Below, piece after piece: positions 13,104 through 27,300 of a stretch of DNA of 64,000 nucleotides (its first letter is position 1; every line of letters begins with the position of its first letter). Origin of the DNA: Syngnathus acus (taxonomy: Eukaryota; Chordata; Actinopteri; Syngnathiformes; Syngnathidae); NCBI RefSeq assembly GCF_901709675.1, contig NC_051106.1, positions 2,736,001 to 2,800,000 of the forward strand. Direction: 5' to 3'. The notes under the pieces were generated by a model. The model was not told where the DNA came from and ran no database searches. It saw nothing but the letters and a program-made list of their open reading frames with translations. A program made the position numbers and the translations under genes.

Positions 13104-15594
13104 TAATGTGTATTATTGCATTCTAATATTAGCTCAGGAGATCATACCCGTTTAGCTCAGTGTGATGTCACACTCTTACTGTTTTATTTATGGGCCCATT
13201 GCACTCAATCACAGGACATGACCACTAGTTGTATTAGAAGGTGATTTGGTTGCTCTCTATTGTTGTTTGGCCGTGTGCTGCTTGCAATGGGCTCTCAGGG
13301 ATCATGCAGAGCCAACAAAAGGGCATCCCCCCCCCAAGTGAGTGGCCTGACAAGAGCAAAGAAAGCCAGCCTTTTGGCAATTTTGGCCCTTTTCCCCTTG
13401 GCAACCTACAACTGTGTCACTTGTACCTTTTGAACCACACATGGCTTGGAGGATGGTTGGGAGTCATTTCTGGAAAGGTTCTGCTTGGCCACCATCCATG
13501 TGCTGATTCACTCTTTTGGGATATTTATGTCCTAATTAGCATCATTAGTGATCGCTTTATGAGGCATTGAAATTGTGGGAATTCTGTTTACCTCATTTGC
13601 ACTGGAATTGGACTGAGGCGGCACAAGCGCCAGAGTAAGATACTAAACAATGTCTGTTAGCAAGAGACCAGCCTCGTTGGTTCTGCCTGGTTAATGGGCC
13701 ATAAAAAACTCGTAATCAACTTCCATAATTGTATTTCTTGTGTGTATGTGTGTGCTCTCTTTTTTAACTGTGGAAACTAAACTTGGTGGCTCAGAAGTTG
13801 TGGCACCGTTTTTGTATTTTTTTTGTCCCTGCCATTCACATTTTTGAGGTGAGGAAATGTTATCCACCGCACAGAACATGTTTGTTATTTCATTTTTTTT
13901 CGTGTGTGTGATGGCAATTGAGTGTGAGCCGTAATTTCCTTTTAGCATGTGATGCTTCTGGTTGTTCTCTTTTGTGACAGGAGGGAGGTCCGCTGTCAAA
14001 TATGTTGACTCGTGACAAAAAAAAAATCAGGCATGTAATGTCAGCCATCTTCCTTGGTGGGTGGTCACAGACATTTAAAGCAGTGAGCTCATTCCCACAT
14101 AAACTTCTCCCATGCAAATCATTCTTGTTGTTGATGTCAGTTCATTTAGTGTGAATTATGCATGGTCGTGCAGGCTAATGGATGATGGAAAATAACTTTT
14201 CTTCTCTTTTGATGGTCTGTGTAGCCAGCAGGATTTTTTTTTTTTTTTTTTTTTTGTTCCAACGCTTCTGCAGCCTATTAGGAAGTTTGAACCGCTGTTA
14301 ATTCTGAAGTCGCCAATGTTTCATGTCTTCTCCCCTCTGCGTTTTTCTCCATATATGGCAAGGCGTGCATGTGACTTATCAAGCTAGCATCTATGCTCGC
14401 TGTCACATGGTGTCATCCTCCAAGGTGGAGATGGTGCACCCATCTTCCAGACGGATTTAACTTGAATTCATTTGGACTAAATGGTCACAATTGTTCGTTT
14501 TATGGCTTCCAGGTTCTTTTTGCGGCGTGGACGGTCGATGTGATAGTGGCTCGTGTGTTTCTATTTTCTGCTGCTGTGGTTTAGATTCTATTTGTCTTGT
14601 GTTCATGCAGCAGCATCTGGAGAGGTTGCTATAAAAAGAAACTTAACTAGAGGCTGATGCTGACAGCATCCTGGCCCGAGACTTGTCATTTAGAAAGCGA
14701 AGGTCACCTAGAAGACACATGAACTGGCTCTGACCTGAGTTTGCATATAGGCAACATAAACCCAATCATACCGACATGGCTTTTAGTGACGGTAAAGAAA
14801 TAGGCTTCATATTTTACTTGATGCATAATTCAGTGACCCTGAAACTTGATTCAAAAGTTTTCTCATGCAGCTGAATTTGTGGACCCACACTCACGCATGT
14901 GTCCACTTTGAGAGGATTTACTCAGTCAAGCTGCACTTGGGCATCTGCTGCTGCACAAACAAATCTTCTATCTAAGCTCAGCGGCGCAGCAAGGTCTGAT
15001 CCGGCAGAACAAGGTGCGCCCAGTCATGCTCTCTTAACAGCCTCAAGTCTTTGGGGGGGAGATTAAAGCACACCTTTGGGGTCACCTGCAAAAAAAGGAC
15101 GGTCTGTAAGCTGTGCAAAGAAAATGAAGACTGAAAGAGGACGGCGGCTTTAACCATTTGTCACAAGGTGCAGGATTAAAAGGTTCCAGGTGGATGGTTG
15201 AAGTTGATGAAAAAGGAGAGAAATAACTTTTTGCAGTGACTTACCATCTACAACATTCCGTACCGTTTCGGTGGTGATCCGCTAAAAGATCGATCTCACA
15301 AATCAAATCGGCTTCATTAACCATTGACGCTCTAACAATGGTGGGAATTTAATGAGCAATGATTGTTGTTATACTTTGCAGTTGCGTAGAACTGTTCTGC
15401 ATCACACTGAGAGCTCGTCCTAATAAGGTTCCCAAAATAGACAACGGAATCACATCTCAGTAAAATGCAGTACAGTAAAACAATACGGCTAACTGGAGAT
15501 GAAATAATGCACATATGAAACTATCACATCACTTTGTATCAATTTAAATGTCAAATGACTACTTAACAGGTATTTACCATCAATTTAATGAATA

Positions 15595-15775
15595 GAAAAA
15601 CTGCAACAATTAATCGATTAATCGACAACTAATTATTATCAAATTAATCTAACTATTTTTAAAAACGATTAATCGCAAGACGTAGTCATTTAAAATTGTC
15701 CAGATCTTCGCTTTCTGTAGTCCGCCATGTAAGATGACTTATTTTTGTGTTCGATCAGAAAAAAAAACATGCTGA
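15595..15775 (+). repeat. Degraded interspersed repeat with 'cgattaatcg' end
   Basis: 'aattaatcgattaatcgaca' is followed by 'aaattgtccagatcttc', 'tttctgtagtccgccatgt' and 'tgttcgatcag'. These blocks are inverted relative to those at 10375-10575. The family name is not known to me. Confidence 0.45.
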
Positions 15776-16317
15776 TGTACTGGCACACATATGGAAAGTT
15801 GATAACTTGACATTGATGGAGAACCTTGTAAAAATGAGTTATTCTCAAGCACATTTGTGTTTCTGATCGCTTTCACTTAAAACACGTTTGCACATTTTTT
15901 ATGGTAAACCAGCAATCTTGTTAACATGGAAATGCACCCGCTCGTTGGCTTAAAGCCGTCTCTCGGGTCGATCAGAGTGACAATAAAAATCATGATTGAT
16001 CCATGCTCCGGTCGCCATCGGATGTCACTTACTATCCCGATTGGAAAAGCAAACACAGCTGGTGCAACTGCCAAAGTGCACCACTTGGCTCTGTGTGTCT
16101 TGTATTGTTCCTACATGATGGATGATGCAAATTCACATTTTACTCCACCATGTCCCACCTGCTCGTCACGTGGGTGGAGACGGATAGATTGACTTTCCAT
16201 CTTGGAGAAGAAGAAAAAAAAAATAGGAAGTGTGCGCTTCATCTGTTGTCTAGCACATTCACCTCAATGTATTTACATAACCTCTCAACATGAATGATTG
16301 TGTTTTGGCCGACTATG

Positions 16318-16396
16318 ATCCATCCATCTGTTTTCTGCGAGGCTTATCCTGTTTAAGGTCAAAGCAGAGGCTCTATGTCGCTTGACTCAGCTGACA
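16318..16396 (+). repeat. Degraded teleost interspersed repeat tail
   Basis: It holds 'atccatccatctgttttctg', 'ggcttatcctg', 'aggtcaaagcagaggctcta' and 'actcagctgaca', a diverged copy of the TCCATCCAT...GGAGCCTATCCCAGCTGAC tail. Confidence 0.5.
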
Positions 16397-16949
16397 TCAT
16401 GTTGATGGCGGACTAACCTAGACTCATAAAGGGAACGTTAAGTGGGAATTGATTCACCCCAACAGCAAGCAGTTAATATCGTCATATTGTCCGTTTTGTA
16501 TGTTGGCATGATTACTGTACATGAAAACCACTCATTTGTGAAAGGGTGGTGCACGTGACAAGGATCAAGTGATTAAATTTAGGTGTGTATCCAGATTAAA
16601 GTGCGGGTTCAGGATTTATTCCCCCATTGTTGTTCAGTTTGGCCTCGGTGGAGCGAAAAAAAGCTAACGGCAAACAATTTACAATGTTGCCCAGTAACAC
16701 GCAGACCTCCGGTCAGACTGAGTCATCGTTATCTTGATTACCAGCTAGCATGTTATACAATTTCCTTGCTGATTTCCTCATGCGCATGGCTCAGTTAATG
16801 CTTCATTAATTATTTACAAAGAAATTGGAACATAATGAAAGCAAAAATACTAATGCATTTTTTATGGTAATTAGTCTTTTTTAAGACTTTATGGAATATT
16901 TTGTCAACCTTTGTTAATGGTGGGCTCAAAACTCAGAAATATTTCATTG

Positions 16950-17334
16950 TACCGTATTTTCCGCAATATAAGGCGCACCTAAAAACCTCCAATATTCTCA
17001 AAAGGTGACAGTGCGCCTTATAATCCGGTGCGCCATATATATATGGACCAATATGGATTCATGGATGAGGACTAATTTATTAAAGTAAGCTTTACGTGTT
17101 TATTTTGTGTGATATTAACGTTTGAGCAACGTTGAGTTATTGATATATTATTGTTTTTATTATTTCGAGTGTTACTATTTTGTGATTGCATTAACGTTTG
17201 AGCAACGTTGAGTTATTTATTCTTCGCGCCTTATAATCCGGTGCGCCTTATATATGGACAAAGTTTTAAAATGGGCCATTCATTGAAGGTGCGCCTTATA
17301 ATCCCCTGCGCCTTATAGTGCGGAAAATACGGTA
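16950..17334 (+). mobile_element. TA-flanked MITE (ACCGTATTTTCC family), copy B
   Basis: The ends are TACCGTATTTTCCGCAATAT and GTGCGGAAAATACGGTA (inverted). Inside, a 'taacgtttgagcaacgttga' block occurs twice, near 17119 and 17191; the other copies lack it. The right end carries one 'ggacaaagttttaaaatggg' unit. Confidence 0.85.
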
Positions 17335-18054
17335 TATCTGCTCTAAAATGACAATAAAGGCATTCTTGTCTACTCTAGTCTAGTCTTAGTGGCTAGCTGT
17401 GGTTATTCCACCTGTTCAGAAAGATGAGACCCAAAATTCTTCGGATTGGCCTTGGTAGCACTTGTTTCAGTGTTGTGTTGTTGAGGAGCCTCATTAACAC
17501 TCCTCTCTCCAACCAACTCTCCACTTGAGCAGAAGCCGGCTTGATATCCAAGCCAGATAATCTCTTTTCTTGATTTCTTACTCCCCAAGCTTTGTCATGT
17601 TGATTCAGTCATTTGGCGTCCGGCCAGTGTCAACACATTCTGGTCCTTGGCGGTCCCTTATTGACTCTCTGAACATGCTCAATTAACTCTTTCCCTTAAA
17701 AAAAAAAAAAAAACGAGGTAAATGTAACCAAAGATCGTGTTTCCTGGAGCGATACAATCATCAGGCCTTGTTTGGCTGTCAGGCCTCAGCTGTCAGACGG
17801 AAGAGGATGTTAGCTCATTGCAAAGAATGTTACGATAAGAACACTCATCTGTCGTCTGTTCTTGGAGTCCCCGGGGATCAAATGGCGACAATTTCGATCA
17901 CATGGGCACCTTGTTACCTTGTTTCCTAAAGTCTTCTTGACAGCCATGCTAAATGTGTTGCAGGAATGAAAACAATTCCTATGAGGTTTAATTTTATTTT
18001 TTATTTTATGTATCACCGGGCCTGATGATATTCTCTTTCAGGCTTCTCTTACAT
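17335..18054. other. Non-coding sequence
   Basis: No gene signal. It has an A-run near 17698-17713. Confidence 0.5.
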
Positions 18055-18385
18055 CAGGGGTGTCAAACTAATTTTTTTCGCGGGCCACATTGTAGTCATA
18101 GCATCTTTCGGAGGGTCATTATGATTTGTCAACCCAAATAAATGTATGAGCACCTCATATTATATACAGTAAAAGCTACAAAACAAACTGATAAATAACT
18201 CGTTTTCAAATCAGACAAGAAAAACTGGTCAAATATTTAAAAACAAAAAAAGATATTAAAAGTGAAGACAATTTGCAATTCTAGTAATGACACACGAATT
18301 TGATGCACAATTTGTCTTCGCGGGCCACATAAAATGATGTGGCGGGCCGTATCTGGCCCACGGGGCCTTGAGTTTGACACCTGTG
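18055..18385 (+). mobile_element. hAT-like MITE with perfect 8-bp target duplication
   Basis: It starts CAGGGGTGTCAAACTAA, ends TGAGTTTGACACCTGTG, and is flanked by TCTTACAT on both sides (18047-18054 and 18386-18393). It is very similar throughout to the 8615 copy. Confidence 0.9.
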
Positions 18386-18393
18386 TCTTACAT

Positions 18394-19426
18394 GATGCCC
18401 AGATTTTAAACACCGTTTCTTATCTAACACAAGCATCAACCTCCACTAATCCGCTGGCAGTGCCAAGAACAATCTCTCCTCTGTTATTGCATAAGAGCGG
18501 TTTTAACTAAAGGTGTGCTCTGTTTGCCTAAGGGAGGGGGGAGACCCCTCTCTTGCTCACTGCACCTGCATGGCCTAAAAGCACTAGCGAATAAAATCCA
18601 TTGTTAAAAGTTTGCTTCCGTTCTGTGTACTGTATGTGGCAATTCTTGAGCAAGTTCCGTGAGGGGAAAAAAAACAAACGTAAATTATTAAATTAGGTTC
18701 AGACAGGTCATAGCTCAGTTTGTGATTACGAAGCGGATGGCAAGAACCATGACGTCAAGCTATTGTATGTAAATACCCAACACACGTGTTTGCAGGCGAT
18801 ACCGGAGGCTATTTACGGCACTTGACATTCAACGGTCATTGGGGGAGCCGACTTGTAATTTGTCCGCGGCTCTTTGCTAATGTTATTAAAGGCCCGGAAT
18901 TGAACTGCTTTGTTTCGTCTGCTCTGGTTCTGTTTTGTTTTTTTCTGAGCAAAACTAACTAGACTTTTTTTTTTTTTTTAACAGGGATAATTTGAATTGA
19001 TTCTGTAAGATTCCCAATTTGTCCGTCTGTCTGTTTAGTATAGAAGTCACGAGCTAGAGGATGGAAACATATTTGGTGGCTTTTCCAGATGTTTCTAAGC
19101 GTCTACAGTTTAGACTGACTCTGTGTGGTAAGAGTGGAACACATGACTCATACTAACTACAAGGGATGTGCAAAATCAGTCTATGTGTGTGTTTGAGGGA
19201 ATCACTGTGTGTGGATGAACAAGGGCTGCTGTGGCTCACTTGCGCAGGGTTCCGTCTCTCTTGGAAAAAGAAAATGACCTCAGCGTCTGCCGATATTAAC
19301 ACTTTGGACAAGAAGATTAAGAAAGGGGAGGGGGGGGGTGCTTCTATTTTTACCTAAAAATGTTTAAAAGTTGATCAATTTATCCCAGCTGTTGGGGTAA
19401 AACACGTGAGAATTTAAGGAGTTAAA
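18394..19426. other. Non-coding sequence
   Basis: Nothing supportable as a gene; there is a T-run near 18966-18979. Confidence 0.5.
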
Positions 19427-19829
19427 TACCGTATTTTCTGGACTATAAGGCGCACCGGACTATAAGGCGCACCTTCAATGAATGGCCCATTTTAAAACTT
19501 TGTCCTTCTATAAAGCGCACCGGACTGACTATAAGGCGCACCATTAATGCATCATGTCAGATTTTTAATCCAAATCAAATCATTCTCCATTTTATCATTT
19601 TTATTTCAACTTCAGACGCAACAAATTACTTTATAATCACAAAATAATGATCCATAGTCTTTTCGATTCATGATTCATAGTCTTCAGCGGGCCACTTATG
19701 ATTGATTTCATGACACAATGCTTCGGGCCAGTTTAAATTTAGGAATTTGGTCCATATATAAGGCGCACCGTCGGCTTTTGAGGAAATTTTAGGTTTTTAG
19801 GTGCGCCTTACAGTCCGGAAAATACGGTA
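19427..19829 (-). mobile_element. TA-flanked MITE (ACCGTATTTTCC family), copy C
   Basis: The ends are TACCGTATTTTCTGGACTAT and AGTCCGGAAAATACGGTA. The interior is the reverse complement of copies D and E ('gatgattcatagtcttcagc', 'tcatgtcagatttttaatcc'), so it lies in the opposite orientation. No coding capacity. Confidence 0.87.
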
Positions 19830-22800
19830 ATATCTTAGTGGAAAAAAAGGGAAATATTTACTGAGTAAATACTTAGCGATCTATTGACAAATATCTTATT
19901 TTTTCAACCACTGGTGTCCCCTTAGATGAAATAAAAGGTATTGTAATTCATCTTCCCAGGCTTCCCAATCAAGAACTCTGGATTTTATTTTCACCCATCT
20001 ATCATTCTTGTCATTTATGGAGCCTCCGCTCCCTGCCTCTGTCTGACAGAGACCTTAACTCTAAATAATGATTCTAATAACTGATATTTACTTTTGACTT
20101 TCGTACCTTGTCTTTCTTTTCGCCTCTGGAATAATATTGAGTGTCACTGCGGGTCTCCAACAGCAAGCTCTGTGGTCTGCACCTCACTTTCTCCTGGAAA
20201 CTTGTGGTTGCCTTCATGTGCACTAATAACAATGTTTTAGAATGCGCATGTCCACTCTGGTGTGCATCGTCTTCAACTAATAATAACCGAGAGACATGCC
20301 AGGATCTGTGTTTTCCTGTCAGCTGAGATGGTTATGGTTCGAGGGCCCGAGTGAAAGCTGTACTTATGCAGTCATGTTATATTAATGGCCTCACGTATCA
20401 TTGCTCACACTGGATTTTTTTTTTTCCTTTTCATCTGCTTGCTTACAGATGAGTTTTCTAGTGTTTTAAATCATGTTTTAGTTTTCACTCTCCCTCGAGG
20501 AACGGGAACGGTTTTGTCGTAAAATGTTTTGCCGATTTTTAGATTTTTTTGAAGAATATTTCTACCATCTGGAAGGCATCCCTTCTCCTTTGTGATCTTT
20601 TTTCACCAGCATGCTTTGCTCTGTGGCTTTTGGCAAGCCATTCAATATGCTTGCGCCTGCCACTGTGGTACCAGAGCCAAAACACATACACGGCATGAAA
20701 AACACCAGGACTGGAAATCGTGTCTTAAATGCAGGGGTGCATCACAACCAATTTGATACGGCCTCACACTGCTTCACTTGCCGTCTTCTGTCATGATCAT
20801 TATTGTTTTTCTGTGGATTGGTTCTCCCCCTCCTCTCCTCCTGGGAGCATTTAGGAACACTTTGGATCATTGCGGAGTCGAATGTCTGGCTCTCAACTTT
20901 CTCAACTTTTCTGCCTTGCCTTGAATCTTTCTGGATGTGCTGCATGTCCGCCAGCAGATGAGAAGAACAGGGGATGGTTTGTAATCAGCCCTTCGCCTTA
21001 AGGGTTAAGTATCCATCTCTTTTCCCTACTAAGGCCCCTCCCCCTTTTAGGAAGGCAAGGCAGTGAATAAATACCACCCTTGTCCTCTCATAATGGAACA
21101 GCTTGACCTCTCATGGCCCCTGCTGGTAGCGCATCTGCCTGTTTAAATCCTACCAAGAGGGTCATACGGGACATCACTAGACTGCCACATCTGCCCCCCT
21201 GACCACTAACTCAATCAGTTGTGGAATTTATTTTTGTCATTAAGAATTAAAAGATGGCCATTATTTTCTTTTTGTCACGAATGCTGTCGTTTTCGACTCC
21301 ATTGTTGTTTTGGTTTGTCTAGTGTACATGATGACGGCATCGTGACCGGGGCCCTTTGTGTTATTCTGGGCATAAACCTTCATTTAATCACATCTGTAAA
21401 AATGTCACACACATGGCTCAGTTTCTGGTGCTAAGCCGAGACATGTCGTGCACAAGAACATTTGTTACGGTTTGTATTGACCACAATTCTCTGCAACAGC
21501 CTCGCGGAAGTGAGTAAATGGGATTGTTTTGCAAAGAATTATCTTTTCATCTTTTCATTCACATGAGCTGGAAAACTAGTTTTGGTGAGAAAACGACGGG
21601 TTTTGTTGCGTTGTGTATTTTAACGCTGCAACGTAGCTTTGTGGAACACCTGCTCCGGATTAGAGCCGATAGCGGCTCCCAGCTAATTTCTCGTGATAAT
21701 TCCCGCTGTGAAACCTAATCTTTACTCCAGCCTTTTTGACCGCTTTCAGACTGAGCTGTAAAATGTTGAAATTTAAATCTGTTTCCGCTTGTCGGAAAGA
21801 TGGATGAATCCAACCTTGGACAAACACCACGTGTTCACACGGCCAATACACTCATGCTCACAGTCTTTTGTTTCATCTCTGCAAATTGAAAATCTCCATA
21901 TTTTATCAAACAAGATCCAGTGCAATGGACAAGAACAAATCAAATGATAGAATGTGTCCCTCATTACAGAAATGAGTCAGATGAAGTTTTATCTGGAGAA
22001 GTCTTTTTTTTCGGACCTACTGCAACATGTTGACTCATACGTTCACGGTGGCCCAAAGTAGAATAAAATTACAGTGTGTGTGCTTGTGTCTGTGTTTGTC
22101 TCATATCCAGCTGCCTCGCCAATTGTAGCTGCTCCAGAATGCAAGGTCGCTCACATTTCTGCCTTATCTGATTTCCAAACCTCCTATTGACAGGCTTGGT
22201 AACCTCCATTTTATGTCACCCTCATCTTGAAGGCATATTAAAGCCACAGTTTCATCACAGGAATTTGATAAACACATTTGTTGCTTTGGGGATTTACTAA
22301 CCTTTGATCAACATTGTGTTCGGTTACCAGTCAGAGAATGGCTACTTCACGTGAGAATTTAGTTGTACTCTTAAAATGGGGCACTTTATTAGAGGCTACA
22401 TTAAGTACGTTATGTTTAATTGCTGTGGGAAACACACATTTGCTTTATTCCATGTAGGCCAAGATGTCTCACGTGATGCTTTATTTATGCAAGAACAACA
22501 GAATTCAATAGGTTTGGACTTGAATGAGATTAATTTTCATTTATTGATGATTTCATGGAAAGGTTTTGCCATTAGCGTTGGTCTCAAACGCTTTGATGAG
22601 GTCATTGTAGCCACTTGACAGCTACTGTCCATTTATTTAGTCACCCCAGTGTGGTAATGGCTCCTGAGTAGCCTCTTTGCAATTGTGACCTTGACCATGG
22701 CGAGCAAAGCAGGCAGGCAGTTCCAGACTGTGTAACCACCCATAATAGCCTCACGTCATCTTGGCTTTCACTGTCACTGTTTAAGACTTTGGCACATGTG

Positions 22801-23973
22801 ACTGATGAAAGTGCTGAGCTAGCAACAATCAGTCCGATCTGCCAGCTTGATGTTAGTCAGCTTTAAATTTTCACGGCTTTGTTTTTCCAGGTCATTTGCC
22901 CGTGGCCACAGTTAGACCTACCGGAGATTAATTCAAGATGCGTTTGGCCCAGCTTTGATCTGCACTTTGGCCTTTAAGAGGTCATACGTAACAGGAGCGT
23001 CCCATTGCTAGATCAGACTTGAATCGTCACGCTTTGACCACATCTATTACCTGCCCTCTAGTCTTCCATTTCCACGTCACGTCAGTGATTTACCATCCCT
23101 ACACTAAGGTTGTATGGTTTCTTCATTGAAATTGCGATTCCAGACAACACAATCATGTGATTGCCAAGGCTTCGTGTGATCCAGAATCTGTTTTGTCAAC
23201 TATAGTCTAATCTCACGCAGCCTCTGTTGCAAAACTCACCAATCAGAATCAGCAGGGTGTTTGTATACTTTTAACAGGAAATATAATAACTTGATGCTTC
23301 ATTACGCTTTTTACACTTAAGTTTATGTCACGCTTGGTACCATCACAGTTTATACCATAATATGGATTTTAGGACATAACGCTCATCTCAGTCTTGAGTT
23401 GAAGCGAATTAGTCTATAACAAAAATAATCAGATCCTACTTTTCGTTTCTTTTTCATAATGAACATGTAAATTTCGGCCTTCCCTGCTGAAGCTGCTGCC
23501 TCTGCTAATTGACTCCGAATAAGCGATAGATAATGGATGGATTGATAATCGATTAATTGTCGATTAATCGTTGCACTTATGCATATTTCTTACAGCTACT
23601 TGCAAACCAATTTTATTAACCTAAGATACAGTTGACAGAACACACACCATAAAGCATTTATACAAACGAACAAAAGCTTTTTCTCCATAAGCTTTGTTTT
23701 TGAAGCAGTTATGGATGAAAGTGAGGCGATTCAACTTTCCTTTAACCAGTTGATCAGAGCTGTCACGATCACAGCATATATGACATCACACGTCTGCCAC
23801 AAACTGAGTTGGAAATTAAAGAAGGAACTCGAGCGGCCTTTGTTGAGCAACAAACATACAGAAAGAATAGTATATTTCTCTATTCTGGAGTCTGAATTAT
23901 TGAATCAATTTAAAAATAATCCAAAAGCAAATCTCTGCTGGTGTCACAACTCCTCAAGAACGCAGAGATGAAT
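19830..23973. other. Non-coding sequence, probable intron
   Basis: No recognised exon. It includes a terminal fragment of the 'cgattaatcg' repeat near 23543-23578. ORFs of 60-86 codons show no family motifs. Confidence 0.5.
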
Positions 23974-24389
23974 TACCGTATTTTCCGGACTATAAGGCGC
24001 ACCTAAAAACCTAAAACTTTCTCAAAAGCCGACAGTGCGCCTTATAGTCCGGTGCGCCTTATATATGGACCAAATTCCTAAATTTAAACTGGCCCGAAGC
24101 ATTGTGTCATGAAATCAATCATAAGTGGCCCGCTGAAGACTATGAATCATCAATCAAAAAGACTATGGATCATTATTTTGTGATTATAAAGTAACTTGTT
24201 GCGTCTGAAGTTGAAATAAAAAAGATAAAATGGAGAATGATTTGATTTGGATTAAAAATCTGACATGATGCATTAATGGTGCGCCTTATAGTCCGGTGCG
24301 CCTTATATAAGGACAACGTTTTAAAATGGGCCATTCATTGAAGGTGCGCCTTATAGTCCGGTGCGCCTTATAGTCCGGAAAATACGGTA
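23974..24389 (+). mobile_element. TA-flanked MITE (ACCGTATTTTCC family), copy D
   Basis: It has 416 bp between TACCGTATTTTCCGGACTAT and AGTCCGGAAAATACGGTA. The interior matches copy E closely and copy C in inverse orientation. It is non-coding. Confidence 0.9.
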
Positions 24390-27300
24390 ATAACTGTCTG
24401 GTGGTATGATGGATGAAGACCCATTCAACAATTCATAGACCTTCTAAGTTCCTGGATGCAAATAAGGGGCCCTTGCAAGTGTGATGCATTATCTGCTAGC
24501 ATAGCAGGTATTCGTGTGTGAGAGTGTGTGTTTTGAGGCAAAGCCATAAAGTGTTTGGCCTACTAGCCCCGATGTTGTGGTATGCACCAGCCACGTGTCA
24601 ATCTTGGCTGGAAAGTAACAATTTTGAGCCTGTTACTTCCTCTCTGGGACACTAAACGTTTGGTTGATTATGTCCATGAATTTGTGCACACGGTCTTGTC
24701 TTTTTGCTTTATTTCTCCATATTATTTGAGTAAATCCTGCGTTTTGCCATGTTTCCACCAAGCAGTAAATTTCAGTTTTTCCATTTTCATATGAATATAT
24801 GTCAGCCCACCAATGAACTGCAATAAAACTGCAGTAAATTTGTATAACTTACTGAACGGAGCAAACTATATTCTTTCTCCAATCATGTTATCGATGCCTC
24901 AATATACTATTTGGAGTGTTATGTGTGGCTTTTTAATTCACGTTTGTGAACATTGATTACCAATTACGCATGTCCCGCTCATGCTCCCAAATCCCCACGA
25001 CGCCATTGTTGTGCTGAAACCTGTCGTGATAGTGTTGCATCCCCAGCATCTGAATCTCATTATCCTGCACCAGTCAATGATCTTCGATGGGTCATCAAGG
25101 GAACATGGAGTGAGTCTCGCCGCAGAACACTACTATAGTGGCTTTGCTAATAACAAGTACATGAATGTTATTAATCGCTCTAGCTCCCACTACAGTAGGA
25201 TAATAGATCAGAGTCACAAAGTGCAGCCTCAGCAAATTCTAGTGTACCTGCACTTTAATGTGCCACATGAGGAGAATGGTTTTTTGTTACTGTATTGTTA
25301 ACAGTGAATTTTATTTTCATTTTACTCTGTTTGAAAGCATTTTTATATTGTTTTATCAACAAGGAGAATGGAGATGTATATAAATCTACTGCACGACACC
25401 AAGGTCATGTTTTCCATTCTATTTTAGTTTCTTATCCGACCCTATGCTTCCACACTGGCGCTCAGTGTTTTTCTTTAAACACCACCTTCATTCCTATCAT
25501 TTTCTCCCTATCGTCTTCAAAATAGCTACATGTCCTTACTTTGATTCATTCCACTCTTGCAACAGTTGCGTAGATTGTGCTGCTCCTTTCTGATGGGAAA
25601 ATATGTCAAGCAGAATGCATTTGTGAGCTCTTATCTCATGTCGGAATTGATTAAATAGAAATGTTTTTTGGGGAGGGCATATAATTGCTGGTAATTTTGG
25701 AGTGCAAATGATCACCAATCCTATCGGGAGAGTTTCATAGATTTCGACCCAACTCTTTAAGCTCCTTCTACAGTCTCAGCGTTGTTTTCTTTTTCTGACC
25801 ACTGCACATACTTGTATAAGTCAGATCGAACCACCGTACCATGGATTTAAATTTGGGGATTTACAGGCGGCAGAGTGGAGCACCGGCTAGCGCGTCTTAC
25901 AGTCAAGAGATTTGGGGTTGACAGTCTATCTGAGTGATTGTCTCTCTTTATGTACCCTTTGATTGACTGGAGACCAGTCCAGGACACGCCCAGCCTCTTG
26001 CTTAAAGTCATCTGTCATAGGCTGTAGCAGACCCGTGACCCTGAACAGGATACGTTTATTTTCATCTATTATGCAGGCCTTTTAACAGCTGAGTGTCTGA
26101 CAGTTCTCATCAAATTTATTTGATGCAAATACAGTAACTTACTCAATACATTATCGATTTGCGTCATTATGAAGTATCACACCGGTTGTTGTTGTTGTCG
26201 ATAGCATTATTTTCATAGTACAAATATGCTCCAAAACATGTCAGGGTGAAAATGCATTCTGTAGTTCATGACTGTCTGTGTATTTAATCATTAAAATGAA
26301 CTTCTGCTGTTCAATAAATTTGTGAAATTAGCCGATTTGAACTTCTACGCCTTCCAGCTATTTGAGACCTCTCACTGCATGTTTTTTGTGGCGTAACCAA
26401 TTCCCTCTTTGCCCGTCCATACAAATTATGCCTCTGAAGGCACTTACAGTAAACAGAGACGAATAGGAGCAGGGCACTGAATAATACACACTTAGCAATG
26501 CATGTTGCTGTCTTGATTTATTTTGAGAAGCACATAATTATTGTGATGGATCTTGGAGCGTAATTGGTAAAAAGAAAAAAAAATGCTAAATCGGTTTCAT
26601 TTGATCTCTGACCCCGATTCAGAGCACCCTGTTCTTAAGTGGATTCCATCATTTCTCACCCATCCATTCATTTGATACTCAATTATTCAATAAAGCATCT
26701 GGAGGCTCCAGAAATCTGAGTCCTTGGTTTATCGGAGTACTGATCTTTACGAGCATGTCCAATCAGGATCAACGTATGGCCCCCATACTCGTGTGTCTTT
26801 TATGAATTACATCTGACTGCAATCCCACGTGGCAGATCATAAACACCCCTAAGCTAAATTGTTTTGAGGGGTGATAAGTATTAGCACACTGAATGAATTC
26901 CCATATTTCTTCCCCAAGCTTTCCTCCATTTGTCAGGTCCGGGTCCCACGAGCGATATCCCAAGCACACAACCCCCAGTGGGATTTTGTTTTCATTAAAT
27001 AGGGATTATTGAAAGTAATCTGTGGCTAAATATGTCATAAATTAACATTTACATGGACTTTTGTGCGCGCTAACAATTTAACACGCTAATCCATCAGAAT
27101 AACAGCAGGCTATTTTTGCTGAGTTGAAATGAACTAAATAGTATTGTGAGGCTACAGGAACATATTTTTGGAGTTAATTGGTTTATTAATAATTTCAGTT
27201 TTACTTCTCAATAAAAATAACGAATTCCCTGCATCTGTATGACATTTGCAATTTATGCTAGTCTGGTTACAAGAAGGTCTTTTCACAAGGTGAAAAAAAT

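Larger units (their letters stand above)
12473..16949. other. Non-coding sequence, probable first intron
   Basis: No protein-coding exon is recognised. It contains fragments of the common interspersed repeat (12984-13103, 16318-16396), a T22 run at 14234-14255, and the inverted copy of the 'cgattaatcg' repeat near 15595-15775. Confidence 0.5.

Noticed and set aside
24981-25301. 106-codon + strand ORF overlapping a 61-codon ORF
   Set aside because: No domain, no good acceptor or donor that fits tiam2, and no sign of a separate promoter or polyadenylation site.
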